From: Roseomonas xinghualingensis
Lineage (GTDB): Bacteria; Pseudomonadota; Alphaproteobacteria; Acetobacterales; Acetobacteraceae
NCBI RefSeq assembly: GCF_025791835.1
Contig: NZ_JAOXLP010000007.1
Location: 1 to 64,000 of the forward strand
Direction of reading: 5' to 3'
DNA: 64,000 bases
Shown here: piece after piece, positions 44,950 to 51,624 of the stretch
How positions within the stretch are numbered: position 1 is the stretch's first letter
How the letters are laid out: each line of letters starts with the position of its first letter
Position numbers and translations under genes: made by a program
The notes under the pieces: generated by a model
Seen by the model: the letters and a program-made list of their open reading frames with translations, nothing else
Databases searched by the model: none
Told to the model about the DNA's origin: nothing

Positions 44950-45282
44950 GTGACCTACGTCGTCACCGAGAACTGCATTCGTTGCAAATACATGGACTGC
45001 GTCGAGGTATGTCCGGTGGACTGCTTCTATGTCGGCGCGAATATGCTCGTGATCCATCCCGATGAATGCATCGACTGCGGCGTCTGCGAGCCTGAATGCC
45101 CGGCCGAAGCCATTTTCCCCGATAGCGACGACCGCGCGACCGATTGGGTGGAAATGAACCGCACCTATTCCACGCAATGGCCCAACATTTCCCGCAAGGG
45201 CGAGCCGCCGGCTGATGCGAAGGAATGGGATGGCAAGCCGGACAAGGCCAAGCTCTTCGATCCGGCTCCGGGCGAATCCTGA
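44950..45282 (+). CDS. fdxA: 7Fe ferredoxin FdxA
   Basis: A 110-residue electron carrier with a [3Fe-4S] and a [4Fe-4S] cluster. The N-terminus [24 protein letters not shown] and [16 protein letters not shown] follow the usual FdxA pattern. I start it at GTG 44950 because an AAGGGG ribosome binding site (44937-44942) is well spaced and MTYVV is the family start; GTG 44944 is also possible. The neighbours (helicase, S4, CarD) are a recurring alphaproteobacterial set. Confidence 0.93.
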   Translation: MTYVVTENCIRCKYMDCVEVCPVDCFYVGANMLVIHPDECIDCGVCEPECPAEAIFPDSDDRATDWVEMNRTYSTQWPNISRKGEPPADAKEWDGKPDKAKLFDPAPGES

Positions 45283-45597
45283 CCGGCTCCTGACCGGCGG
45301 GATTTCAGCCGCCCTCTCCAAACCCTGGCCGTCAAACCTTCACCGTTGCTCCGCGTTGCCCCGCATGAGCGAGGCGGGCGTGACCGAATCGGCATTTCGT
45401 GCTAGGGTTCCTCCTGGAACACCAGCGCCCCCGTGCCATGCAAGCATGGCACGGGGCCGGATTCGTCGCGCCACACGGATTGGAGCGGCCCCATCCGGGC
45501 AGAGCCTTGGGCTCGCAGGATGGCCCAGCCGGTCCGGATATCCGGCCTGAGACCTTCCGGCCCAGAGGACGGCGCCAGAGGAACCGCGGAGAGCATC
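45283..45597 (+). promoter_or_regulatory. carD upstream region with candidate promoter and two leader hairpins
   Basis: The gap before carD is gene-free. A possible promoter reads GTGACC (45380-45385), 17-base spacer, TAGGGT. Two hairpins follow: GTTCC-TCCT-GGAAC (45407-45420) and a 13-bp perfect stem CCCCGTGCCATGC/GCATGGCACGGGG with a two-base loop (45429-45456). No T run follows either, so they are not ordinary terminators. About 140 bases separate the second hairpin from the carD start, leaving room for leader-mediated control. Confidence 0.55.
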
Positions 45598-46593
45598 ATG
45601 AAGGCACCCGCCGGGGCGACGCCCCCCACCAAGCAGGCCGCTCCGAAGGCCACGGCGAAGACCGCGCAGGCGAAGCCCATGGCCACCGAGCGCAAGACCG
45701 AGACCGCGAAGGCGGCGCCGAAGCCCGCTCAGCCGAAATCCACCGATCAGGCGAAATCCACCGAATCGGAGGCGGCGGTGCCGAAAACCAGCACCGCCAA
45801 GACCGCCGAGCAGAAGGCCGCGCCCGCCAAGGCACCCGCCGCCAAGGCCGTGGCCGCGCAGCCTGCCGAGACCAAGTTGAAGGCCGCCGCGACGCGAAGC
45901 ACCGCGCCCACCAAGTCAGAGGCGCCGCCCAAGGCCGAGCCCGCCACGAAGGCGGCCGCCGAGGCGCAGGCGCCGCCCCCCAGCATGCCCGCTCAAAACA
46001 CACCAGAGCCCATCATCCAGGCCCCGATCCGGCCTGCCCCGCCACCCAAGCCCCTCGGCAATGCCGGAAAGGACTTCAAAGCCGGCGACTTCGTCGTCTA
46101 CCCCACCCATGGCGTCGGCCAGGTGCAGGGGATCGAGGAAGTTCCTGTCGCCGGGCTGACCCTCAAGGTGATCGTCGTCACCTTCGAGGAGAACCGCATG
46201 ACCCTGAAGGTTCCGATGGCCAAGGCGGCCTCCTCGGGCCTTCGCAAGCTCGCCTCCGAGAAGGTGATGGGCGAGGCGCTGGAGACGCTGCGTGGCCGCG
46301 CCCGCATCAAGCGCACCATGTGGTCCCGCCGCGCCCAGGAATACGAGCAGAAGATCAACTCCGGCGACCCGATCGCCATCGCTGAGGTGGTGCGCGACCT
46401 GCACCGCAACGCCGGCCAGCCCGACCAGTCCTTCTCCGAGCGCCAGATCTATGAGCTGGCGCTGGACCGGCTGGCGGCCGAGGTCGGCGCCTTGGACTGC
46501 ACGGACAAGGCGGCCGCGACCCAGAAGCTGCTCGACCATCTGAAGACGAGCGAAAAGGCTGAGAAGGGCGAGAAGACCGAGAAGGAAAAGTAA
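45598..46593 (+). CDS. carD: CarD family transcriptional regulator with long N-terminal extension
   Basis: A 331-residue protein; typical CarD proteins have about 160-170. Residues 1-155 are almost only Ala, Lys, Pro, Thr and Glu (KATAKTAQAKPMATERKTET style), resembling histone-H1-like tails. The CarD domain starts about 156 with FKAGDFVVYPTHGVGQVQGI and continues through MTLKVPMAKA, and the DNA-binding helices include KVMGEALETLRGRARIKRTMW. CarD binds RNA polymerase and stabilises open promoter complexes. A Lys/Glu-rich end (SEKAEKGEKTEKEK) follows. An intrinsic terminator lies 18 bases after the stop. Confidence 0.92.
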   Translation: MKAPAGATPPTKQAAPKATAKTAQAKPMATERKTETAKAAPKPAQPKSTDQAKSTESEAAVPKTSTAKTAEQKAAPAKAPAAKAVAAQPAETKLKAAATRSTAPTKSEAPPKAEPATKAAAEAQAPPPSMPAQNTPEPIIQAPIRPAPPPKPLGNAGKDFKAGDFVVYPTHGVGQVQGIEEVPVAGLTLKVIVVTFEENRMTLKVPMAKAASSGLRKLASEKVMGEALETLRGRARIKRTMWSRRAQEYEQKINSGDPIAIAEVVRDLHRNAGQPDQSFSERQIYELALDRLAAEVGALDCTDKAAATQKLLDHLKTSEKAEKGEKTEKEK

Positions 46594-46610
46594 GTCCGGC
46601 TCACGGGACG

Positions 46611-46641
46611 GCCCGGCTTCCGCAGGGAAGCCGGGCTTTTT
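46611..46641 (+). terminator. rho-independent terminator after carD
   Basis: GCCCGGCTTCC (46611-46621) pairs with GGAAGCCGGGC (46626-46636), followed by TTTTT (46637-46641). Strong stem and T run. It ends the carD transcription unit. Confidence 0.92.
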
Positions 46642-46659
46642 CATCTGCTATTGGGCAAA

Positions 46660-46690
46660 GAAAAACCCCGGGGATCGCTCCCCGGGGTTT
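46660..46690 (-). terminator. rho-independent terminator after the Bax-inhibitor-1 gene
   Basis: A perfect 11-bp stem AACCCCGGGGA/TCCCCGGGGTT (46664-46674 and 46679-46689) with a four-base loop. Read on the minus strand it is followed by a T-rich run (TTTTTCTTT). It could also act for the plus strand, but the T tract is better for the minus-strand gene. Confidence 0.9.
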
Positions 46691-46713
46691 CGTTCGTCTG
46701 CTCTGCCAGCCGG

Positions 46714-47511
46714 TTACTCCGACTGGTTGCGGACGCCCATGAACTGCAGCAGTAGCTGGAACAGGTTCACGAAGTTCAGGTACAGGCCCAGCGCATCCAT
46801 GACCGAGCGCTTGCCTGCCTCATCGGTACCCTCTGCATAGGAGTACTCGATGTAGTCGCTCTTGATCCGCTGCGTGTCATAGGCGGTGAGGCCGGTGAAC
46901 ACGACCACGCCGATCACGCTGATCGCGAACTGCAGCGCCGAGCTGCCGATGAAGGCGTTGACCAGGCCGGCGATGAGGATGCCGATCAGGCCCATCATCA
47001 GGAAGCCGCCCATCCGCGTCAGGTCGGCATTCGTGGTGTAGCCGTAGAGGCTGACGGCCGCGAACATGCCGGCGGTGACGAAGAAGGTGCTGGCGACCGA
47101 GGCGCCCACATAGACGACGAAGATGTTCGCCATGCTGGCGCCCATTGCGACGCAGAAGGCCCAGAACAGCGCCTGAGTCGTACCCTTGGACAAGCGGTTG
47201 ATGCCGAAGGACAGCACCATCACGAAGGCCAGGGGAGCAAACATCGCGACGAAGCCGAGGATGGTCGGCTGCGTCGCCAAGCCGCGCGGGGTGCGCACCA
47301 CCTGGAAGAACAGCTCGGCCAGGCCGGTGTTCGCGATCATATAAGCGGTGATGGCCGTCAGCGCGAGGCCGGACGCCATCCAGTTGTACACGCGCAGCAT
47401 ATAGGCGCGCAGTCCGGCATCGAGCGTCGCTGCATCGGTGGCGGCGCGGCCCATCGGCTGCGTCCAGGCGGAGGTGCCGCGCTGGAATCGGTTGTCGGGA
47501 CCGAAAGCCAT
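46714..47511 (-). CDS. Bax inhibitor-1 family membrane protein (YccA/YbhL-like)
   Basis: A 265-residue inner-membrane protein with seven hydrophobic segments. YMLRVYNWMASGLALTAITA, VMVLSFGINRLSKGTTQALF, FAAVSLYGYTTNADLTRMG and the C-terminal LTAYDTQRIK are characteristic. Members are pH-sensitive ion-leak channels or protease modulators; in alphaproteobacteria the role is not defined. ATG 47511 has an AAGGAG ribosome binding site and gives the standard N-terminus. It has a good promoter and a private terminator, so it is monocistronic. Confidence 0.93.
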   Translation of the reverse strand: MAFGPDNRFQRGTSAWTQPMGRAATDAATLDAGLRAYMLRVYNWMASGLALTAITAYMIANTGLAELFFQVVRTPRGLATQPTILGFVAMFAPLAFVMVLSFGINRLSKGTTQALFWAFCVAMGASMANIFVVYVGASVASTFFVTAGMFAAVSLYGYTTNADLTRMGGFLMMGLIGILIAGLVNAFIGSSALQFAISVIGVVVFTGLTAYDTQRIKSDYIEYSYAEGTDEAGKRSVMDALGLYLNFVNLFQLLLQFMGVRNQSE

Positions 47512-47562
47512 GGGTTTCAGAACTCCTTCCGGGAAGTGGCGGATGCCACTCCCCTCGACACA

Positions 47563-47592
47563 GATATATGGACTTCCTGTAATCCAGATCAA
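47563..47592 (-). promoter_or_regulatory. promoter of the Bax-inhibitor-1 gene, with leader hairpin
   Basis: On the minus strand -35 TTGATC (47587-47592), 18-base spacer, -10 TATATC (47563-47568). A leader hairpin AGTGGC-loop-GCCACT (47535-47550) lies just before the AAGGAG ribosome binding site. The two boxes are well placed and are AT-rich for this genome. Confidence 0.7.
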
Positions 47593-47687
47593 GCGTCTTC
47601 CTTCCCGGAAGATTGCCTTGCCGTAAGGTCAGGTTGTCTCCCCACCAGAAGATCGCGCCGCGGAGCATCCCGCAAGCTTTGCCCGGC

Positions 47688-49076
47688 TCATGCCCAGCGC
47701 GGCAGGTCGCTGCCCAAGGGCATGGAGGGCCTGGACCAGCCAGCCGGCGTCTCCGCCAGGATGGCGGCATGGCGAACGGCGGACATGCGCCCGAAGCCGC
47801 TCGCCGTTTCCTCCATTAGCCTGGGCTCTGCACCCGCGGGCGGCATGGCGAAGCCATCCTTCACGCGCCCCAGCCTCCGCAGCCACAGCCCCGTCCGTGC
47901 GAGCGAAACCTGGACATGCCAGCTTCCCCCCTCCTCCGCGCGCCGCATCAGCGCGGCCATGGCACCGAGCGCCATCAGGTAGCCGGCCCCATGGTCCAGC
48001 GCCTGGCAGGGCAGCGGCCTCGGCTCGCCGGGCTTGCCGGCCGCCTTGGCTTCCGCCGCATTGAAGCCGCTCGCGGTCTGCACCAGGGAATCGAAGCCCC
48101 GCCGTCCCGCCCATGGCCCCACCCGCCCATAGGCGGAGAGGGAGACGCAGACGATGCCCGGGCGCAGGGCGGCCAGATCCTCCGGGCCGAAGCCGCGCGC
48201 GGCCAGCGCACCGGGACGGTAGCCCTGGATGAACAGGTCGGCACCCCCGGCCAGCGTCCGCAGCGCCTCCCTCCCCTCGCCATCCCGCAGATCCAGCGAG
48301 GTGGAACGCTTTCCGCGTCCCGTATCGGCCACCAGGGCCGGGATGGAAGGCAAATGCGGCCCGGTCACCAGCATGACATCCGCCCCATGCGCCGCCAGCG
48401 CCCGGCCGCAGACCGGCCCGGCGATGATCCGGGTCAGCTCCACGGCGCGAAGCCCGGAGAGGGGGCGATCCGCCCCGGCCGGGAAGGGCTCCGGAGGCGC
48501 GTCGCCGATCCGGGTGATCTCGACCAGCGGCAGGGAAGCAACGGCATGCCCCTGGGGGTGCGCGTCCCACTCTCCGAAGCTCCGCATCATGGCCGCCGGC
48601 AGGCCGGCCCCGGCTGCCGCCTCCTCCAGCCGGGCCGCCTCCCAGCCCTCCAGCGCGCCGGCGACGGAGGCGCGATCATATTCCGCGCTCAGCAGCGCCA
48701 GGAAGCCATGCCGGTGATGGGGAAAGTTGGTGTGGATGCGCACCCATCGCCCGTCGCCGCAGCGATAGGCCCCGGCAATGGCATCCCAGGACTCGCCCAT
48801 GGGTGCGCCATCTACGCGCAGGAGTTGCTCGCTGCGGAACTCCGCGAGGGCGTGGCGCATCTCCACGGAGACCGCCTGCGCCCGGCCTGTGCGGCGGTGA
48901 TGGATCTCCGCCGCCGCCACACCCACGGCGCCGATGCTGGCGGCGGCAGCGGTCCCCAGCAGGAAAGACGAGGGCAGAACCGGATCCTTCCCCTCCAGCA
49001 CCGCGCGGGCGGTCGCTTCCGGCGGAAGTCCTGCCTCATGGCAGAGAGCGGCAAGGGTTTTGGCGGGCGTGACCAT
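47688..49076 (-). CDS. CaiB/BaiF (class III) CoA-transferase with rearranged domain order
   Basis: A 462-residue CoA-transferase. The canonical family start, LSGLRAVELTRIIAGPVCGR with GRGKRSTSLDLRDGEGREAL and GADLFIQGYRPGALA, appears only after about 210 residues. The acidic residue expected to form the acyl-aspartyl intermediate is probably in CQALDHGAGYLMALGA. The first 200 residues instead resemble a middle/C-terminal family segment (AAEIHHRRTGRAQAVSVEMR, YRCGDGRWVRIHTN). I start it at ATG 49076; the in-frame TTG at 49112 is weaker. It is a lone gene; the acyl substrate is unknown. Confidence 0.85.
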   Translation of the reverse strand: MVTPAKTLAALCHEAGLPPEATARAVLEGKDPVLPSSFLLGTAAAASIGAVGVAAAEIHHRRTGRAQAVSVEMRHALAEFRSEQLLRVDGAPMGESWDAIAGAYRCGDGRWVRIHTNFPHHRHGFLALLSAEYDRASVAGALEGWEAARLEEAAAGAGLPAAMMRSFGEWDAHPQGHAVASLPLVEITRIGDAPPEPFPAGADRPLSGLRAVELTRIIAGPVCGRALAAHGADVMLVTGPHLPSIPALVADTGRGKRSTSLDLRDGEGREALRTLAGGADLFIQGYRPGALAARGFGPEDLAALRPGIVCVSLSAYGRVGPWAGRRGFDSLVQTASGFNAAEAKAAGKPGEPRPLPCQALDHGAGYLMALGAMAALMRRAEEGGSWHVQVSLARTGLWLRRLGRVKDGFAMPPAGAEPRLMEETASGFGRMSAVRHAAILAETPAGWSRPSMPLGSDLPRWA

Positions 49077-49227
49077 GTCCGGCAGACCAGCACAGGACAG
49101 GTACCGCCCCAAGGCAGGATTATGGACGGAACCGGGCGACTAATTCCGCGCTCACTCTATCCTGTTGCAAATGCCCTGAGGCAGCACGGCGCCACCAGCG
49201 CGGCCACGGAAGCGATGACAAGGATGA

Positions 49228-49985
49228 ATGATGACCGGCCCGAGACATTCCTGCGCTGCCTGTAAGGAAAGCCAGCTCGACTTCCCCTTCACCATGGCCT
49301 TCCAGCCCATCATCGACCTGCAGGAGCAGAGAATCGACGCCCATGAGGCGCTGGTGCGCGGACCAAGCGGCGAAGGGGCCGGAGCAATCCTCTCCAGGTC
49401 AATGACGCGAACCTCTACGCCTTCGATCAGGCCTGCCGGGTGAAGGCGATAGAAATGGCCTCCGGGCTGGGGCTGAGCGGCACTCTCAACATCAATTTCC
49501 TGCCCAACGCCGTCTATGAAGCCCGCGCCTGCATCCGCAGGACGCTGGATGCCGCTGGCCGCACAGGCTTTCCCCTTGATCGCCTGACCTTCGAATTCAC
49601 GGAGAACGAGAGGATCTCCGATGTGGCGCATATGCTCTCCATCATCGAAGAGTACCGGCGCCACGGCTTCCGCATCGCCCTCGACGATTTCGCGACCGGC
49701 TATTCCGGTCTCGCCAGACTCGCCAACCTGAAGCCGGACATCATCAAACTCGACCGCGCCCTGATCAGGGATTGCGACGAGGACAGAGTCCGGCTCGCTA
49801 TCGTAGCCAGCATGGTAAGCCTGGGGGCAGAGATCGGCATCAAGGTCGTCGCCGAAGGAATTGAGCGGATCGGCGAAGTTGAGGCTCTGCGTGGCGCGGG
49901 CGTGCGCTTTATGCAGGGCTTCTACTTCGCGAAGCCGATCTTCGAAGGCATCGCCACGCCCTCGCAGATCCGCTGGCTGGCCTGA
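49228..49985 (+). pseudogene. EAL-domain protein (cyclic-di-GMP phosphodiesterase type), frameshifted
   Basis: Two reading frames together encode one EAL domain. The first (49228-49443) has FTMAFQPIIDLQEQRIDAHEALVRGPSGEGAGAI in order (here split: FTMAFQPIIDL and HEALVRGPSGEGAG). The second frame carries NDANLYAFDQACRVKAIEMA from about 49398, then FEFTENERI, LDDFATGYSGL, IIKLDR, VVAEGIE and GFYFAKP. Frame passes from one to the other near 49393-49398 (CTCTCC-AGGTC) with one base missing, probably from a C run. Catalytic acidic and lysine residues are otherwise kept, so this is either a recent pseudogene or a sequencing error. An intact protein would be about 250 residues. Confidence 0.8.
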
Positions 49986-50066
49986 CGCTAGCCGTTCCAG
50001 CGCAGCCATGCTCAGGACCAAGTGGCAGAGGTCCTGATCAGGCCGCCGGTGCCGGCAATGGCAAAC

Positions 50067-50096
50067 CCATAACGGCGTTCACACCAATCGTTATGG
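50067..50096. promoter_or_regulatory. inverted repeat upstream of clcA, candidate operator
   Basis: CCATAACG (50067-50074) and CGTTATGG (50089-50096) form perfect eight-base arms with a 14-base spacer. The site lies about 85 bases before the CLC gene and just upstream of an AT-rich TTTATTAA block that could be a -10 region. The arms are AT-richer than the surroundings. Confidence 0.5.
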
Positions 50097-50179
50097 CGCA
50101 CGTTTATTAACGGCCCGGTGCGCCTGCCTGCACGTCCGCTGCCCCGGCAACCGCCATCGCCTTGCAGAGGGGAGCGCCG

Positions 50180-51547
50180 ATGAACGCAGCAGACAAGCCC
50201 GATACCCCCTGGCAACAGGCGTATTTCGTCGCTGTGGCTCTGGTCGCCGGTGCCCTCACCGGCGTGTTCGGTGGTTTTTTCCATCTTCTTATCGACCAGA
50301 TCATCGAGTGGCCAACATGGCTGGCGCGCCATGTCGAAGGCTGGAGGCTGATAGGCGCCTGCGCCTTGATCACCATGATGGCCACCGTTTTCACGGTGTT
50401 CCTCACCCGGCGCTTTGCCCCCGAAGCCGGTGGCAGCGGAGTTCCAGAGATCGAGGGGGCCATCGAAGGCGTCAGGGAAGTGCGCTGGCAGCGCGTGCTG
50501 CCTGTGAAATTCATCGCCGGTATCGTGGCGATCGGCTCAGGCCACGTCCTGGGCCGCGAAGGACCGACCATCCATATGGGCGGCTCGGCGGCACTCATCG
50601 CGACCGACATGTTCGGCGTGAAGGGCGTCGACCGGCGGGCGCTGCTGGCGGCGGGCGCCGGGGCGGGCCTCGCCTGCGCCTTCAATGCGCCGATGGCCGC
50701 CGTGCTTTTCGTCATCGAGGAAACCCGCAGGCAGTTCCCCTACACCTTCCGGACCTACATGGGGGTCTTCGCCGCCGCCATTACCGGAACGGCGGTGAGC
50801 CAGTTCATCTCCGGCATGCGCCCGGAGCTGCCGCTCGCCGCCGGGCAGGCGGCGCTGGCTTCCCTGCCTCTCTTCGCACTGCTGGGGGTCGTTCTGGGCG
50901 CCGTAGGGGTTCTGTTCAACGCCTGCATCATGGCAATGCTCGACGTCGGCGCCACGTGGCAGAAGCGAGCCCCCTATGCCTGGCCTGCCCTTGTCGGCCT
51001 GATCGTCGGCGCGCTGCTAGTCGTCGCCCCGCGAACCGTCACGGGCGGTGAGCGTGTCATCTCAGAGATTGCAGTGGCCACTCCTGGCGCGGCCGCGCTG
51101 CTGATGCTGGCCGCGGCGCGCTTCATCACCTCGGTGAGCAGCTACTCCACGGGAATGCCGGGCGGCATTTTCGCGCCAATCCTCAGCCTGGCCGCCTGCC
51201 TCGGGCTGGCCTTCGGCCTGTTCGTGGAGATGGCAATGCCTGGGTCATTCTCCGGCATGAACCTGACGCCCGTCTCCTTCGGGATCGTCGCCATGGCCGC
51301 GCTGTTCAGCGCATCCGTGCGCGCGCCCGCGGTGGGCGTGGTGCTGGTGATGGAACTCACCGCCTCCTATGCGCTCACCCTGCCCACGCTGACCGCCTGC
51401 CTCAGTGCCAGCCTCGTCGCCCAATGGCTTGGAGGGCGTCCCATCTATGGGCAGATGCTGGAACGCACCCTGGCCCTGGCCGGCGCCAGGCACCGGGCAG
51501 CGCATGGTCCGAGCATTGGATTGGCGGCTGATTCGGATCGTTCGTGA
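50180..51547 (+). CDS. clcA: CLC family H+/Cl- antiporter (ClcA-like)
   Basis: A 455-residue CLC transporter. The three anion-selectivity motifs are present: GSGVPE (85-90), GREGP (125-129, with the gating glutamate Glu127) and GGIFAP later. A proton-path glutamate corresponding to E. coli Glu203 is in FVIEETRRQ, which favours an antiporter over a channel. The chloride-coordinating motifs differ from those of the fluoride CLC-F group. GAGGGG precedes the ATG at 50180. It is probably monocistronic; likely role is acid or chloride homeostasis. Confidence 0.93.
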   Translation: MNAADKPDTPWQQAYFVAVALVAGALTGVFGGFFHLLIDQIIEWPTWLARHVEGWRLIGACALITMMATVFTVFLTRRFAPEAGGSGVPEIEGAIEGVREVRWQRVLPVKFIAGIVAIGSGHVLGREGPTIHMGGSAALIATDMFGVKGVDRRALLAAGAGAGLACAFNAPMAAVLFVIEETRRQFPYTFRTYMGVFAAAITGTAVSQFISGMRPELPLAAGQAALASLPLFALLGVVLGAVGVLFNACIMAMLDVGATWQKRAPYAWPALVGLIVGALLVVAPRTVTGGERVISEIAVATPGAAALLMLAAARFITSVSSYSTGMPGGIFAPILSLAACLGLAFGLFVEMAMPGSFSGMNLTPVSFGIVAMAALFSASVRAPAVGVVLVMELTASYALTLPTLTACLSASLVAQWLGGRPIYGQMLERTLALAGARHRAAHGPSIGLAADSDRS

Positions 51548-51624
51548 CGCCAGCGCTGCCTGGCGGGGAGGCCGCCGGGCCATGGCGGCGGCCTCCCTCC
51601 ATCGCCCGGCGGCATAGTCCCCGG

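Noticed and set aside
45429..45456. Palindrome before carD as a terminator for fdxA
   Set aside because: There is no T run on either strand and it lies about 150 bases after the fdxA stop, so I treat it as a leader or operator element.
50180..51547. CLC protein as a fluoride exporter with a fluoride riboswitch
   Set aside because: The motifs are of the chloride/proton type, with the conserved proton glutamate, and no crcB-like motif is visible upstream.
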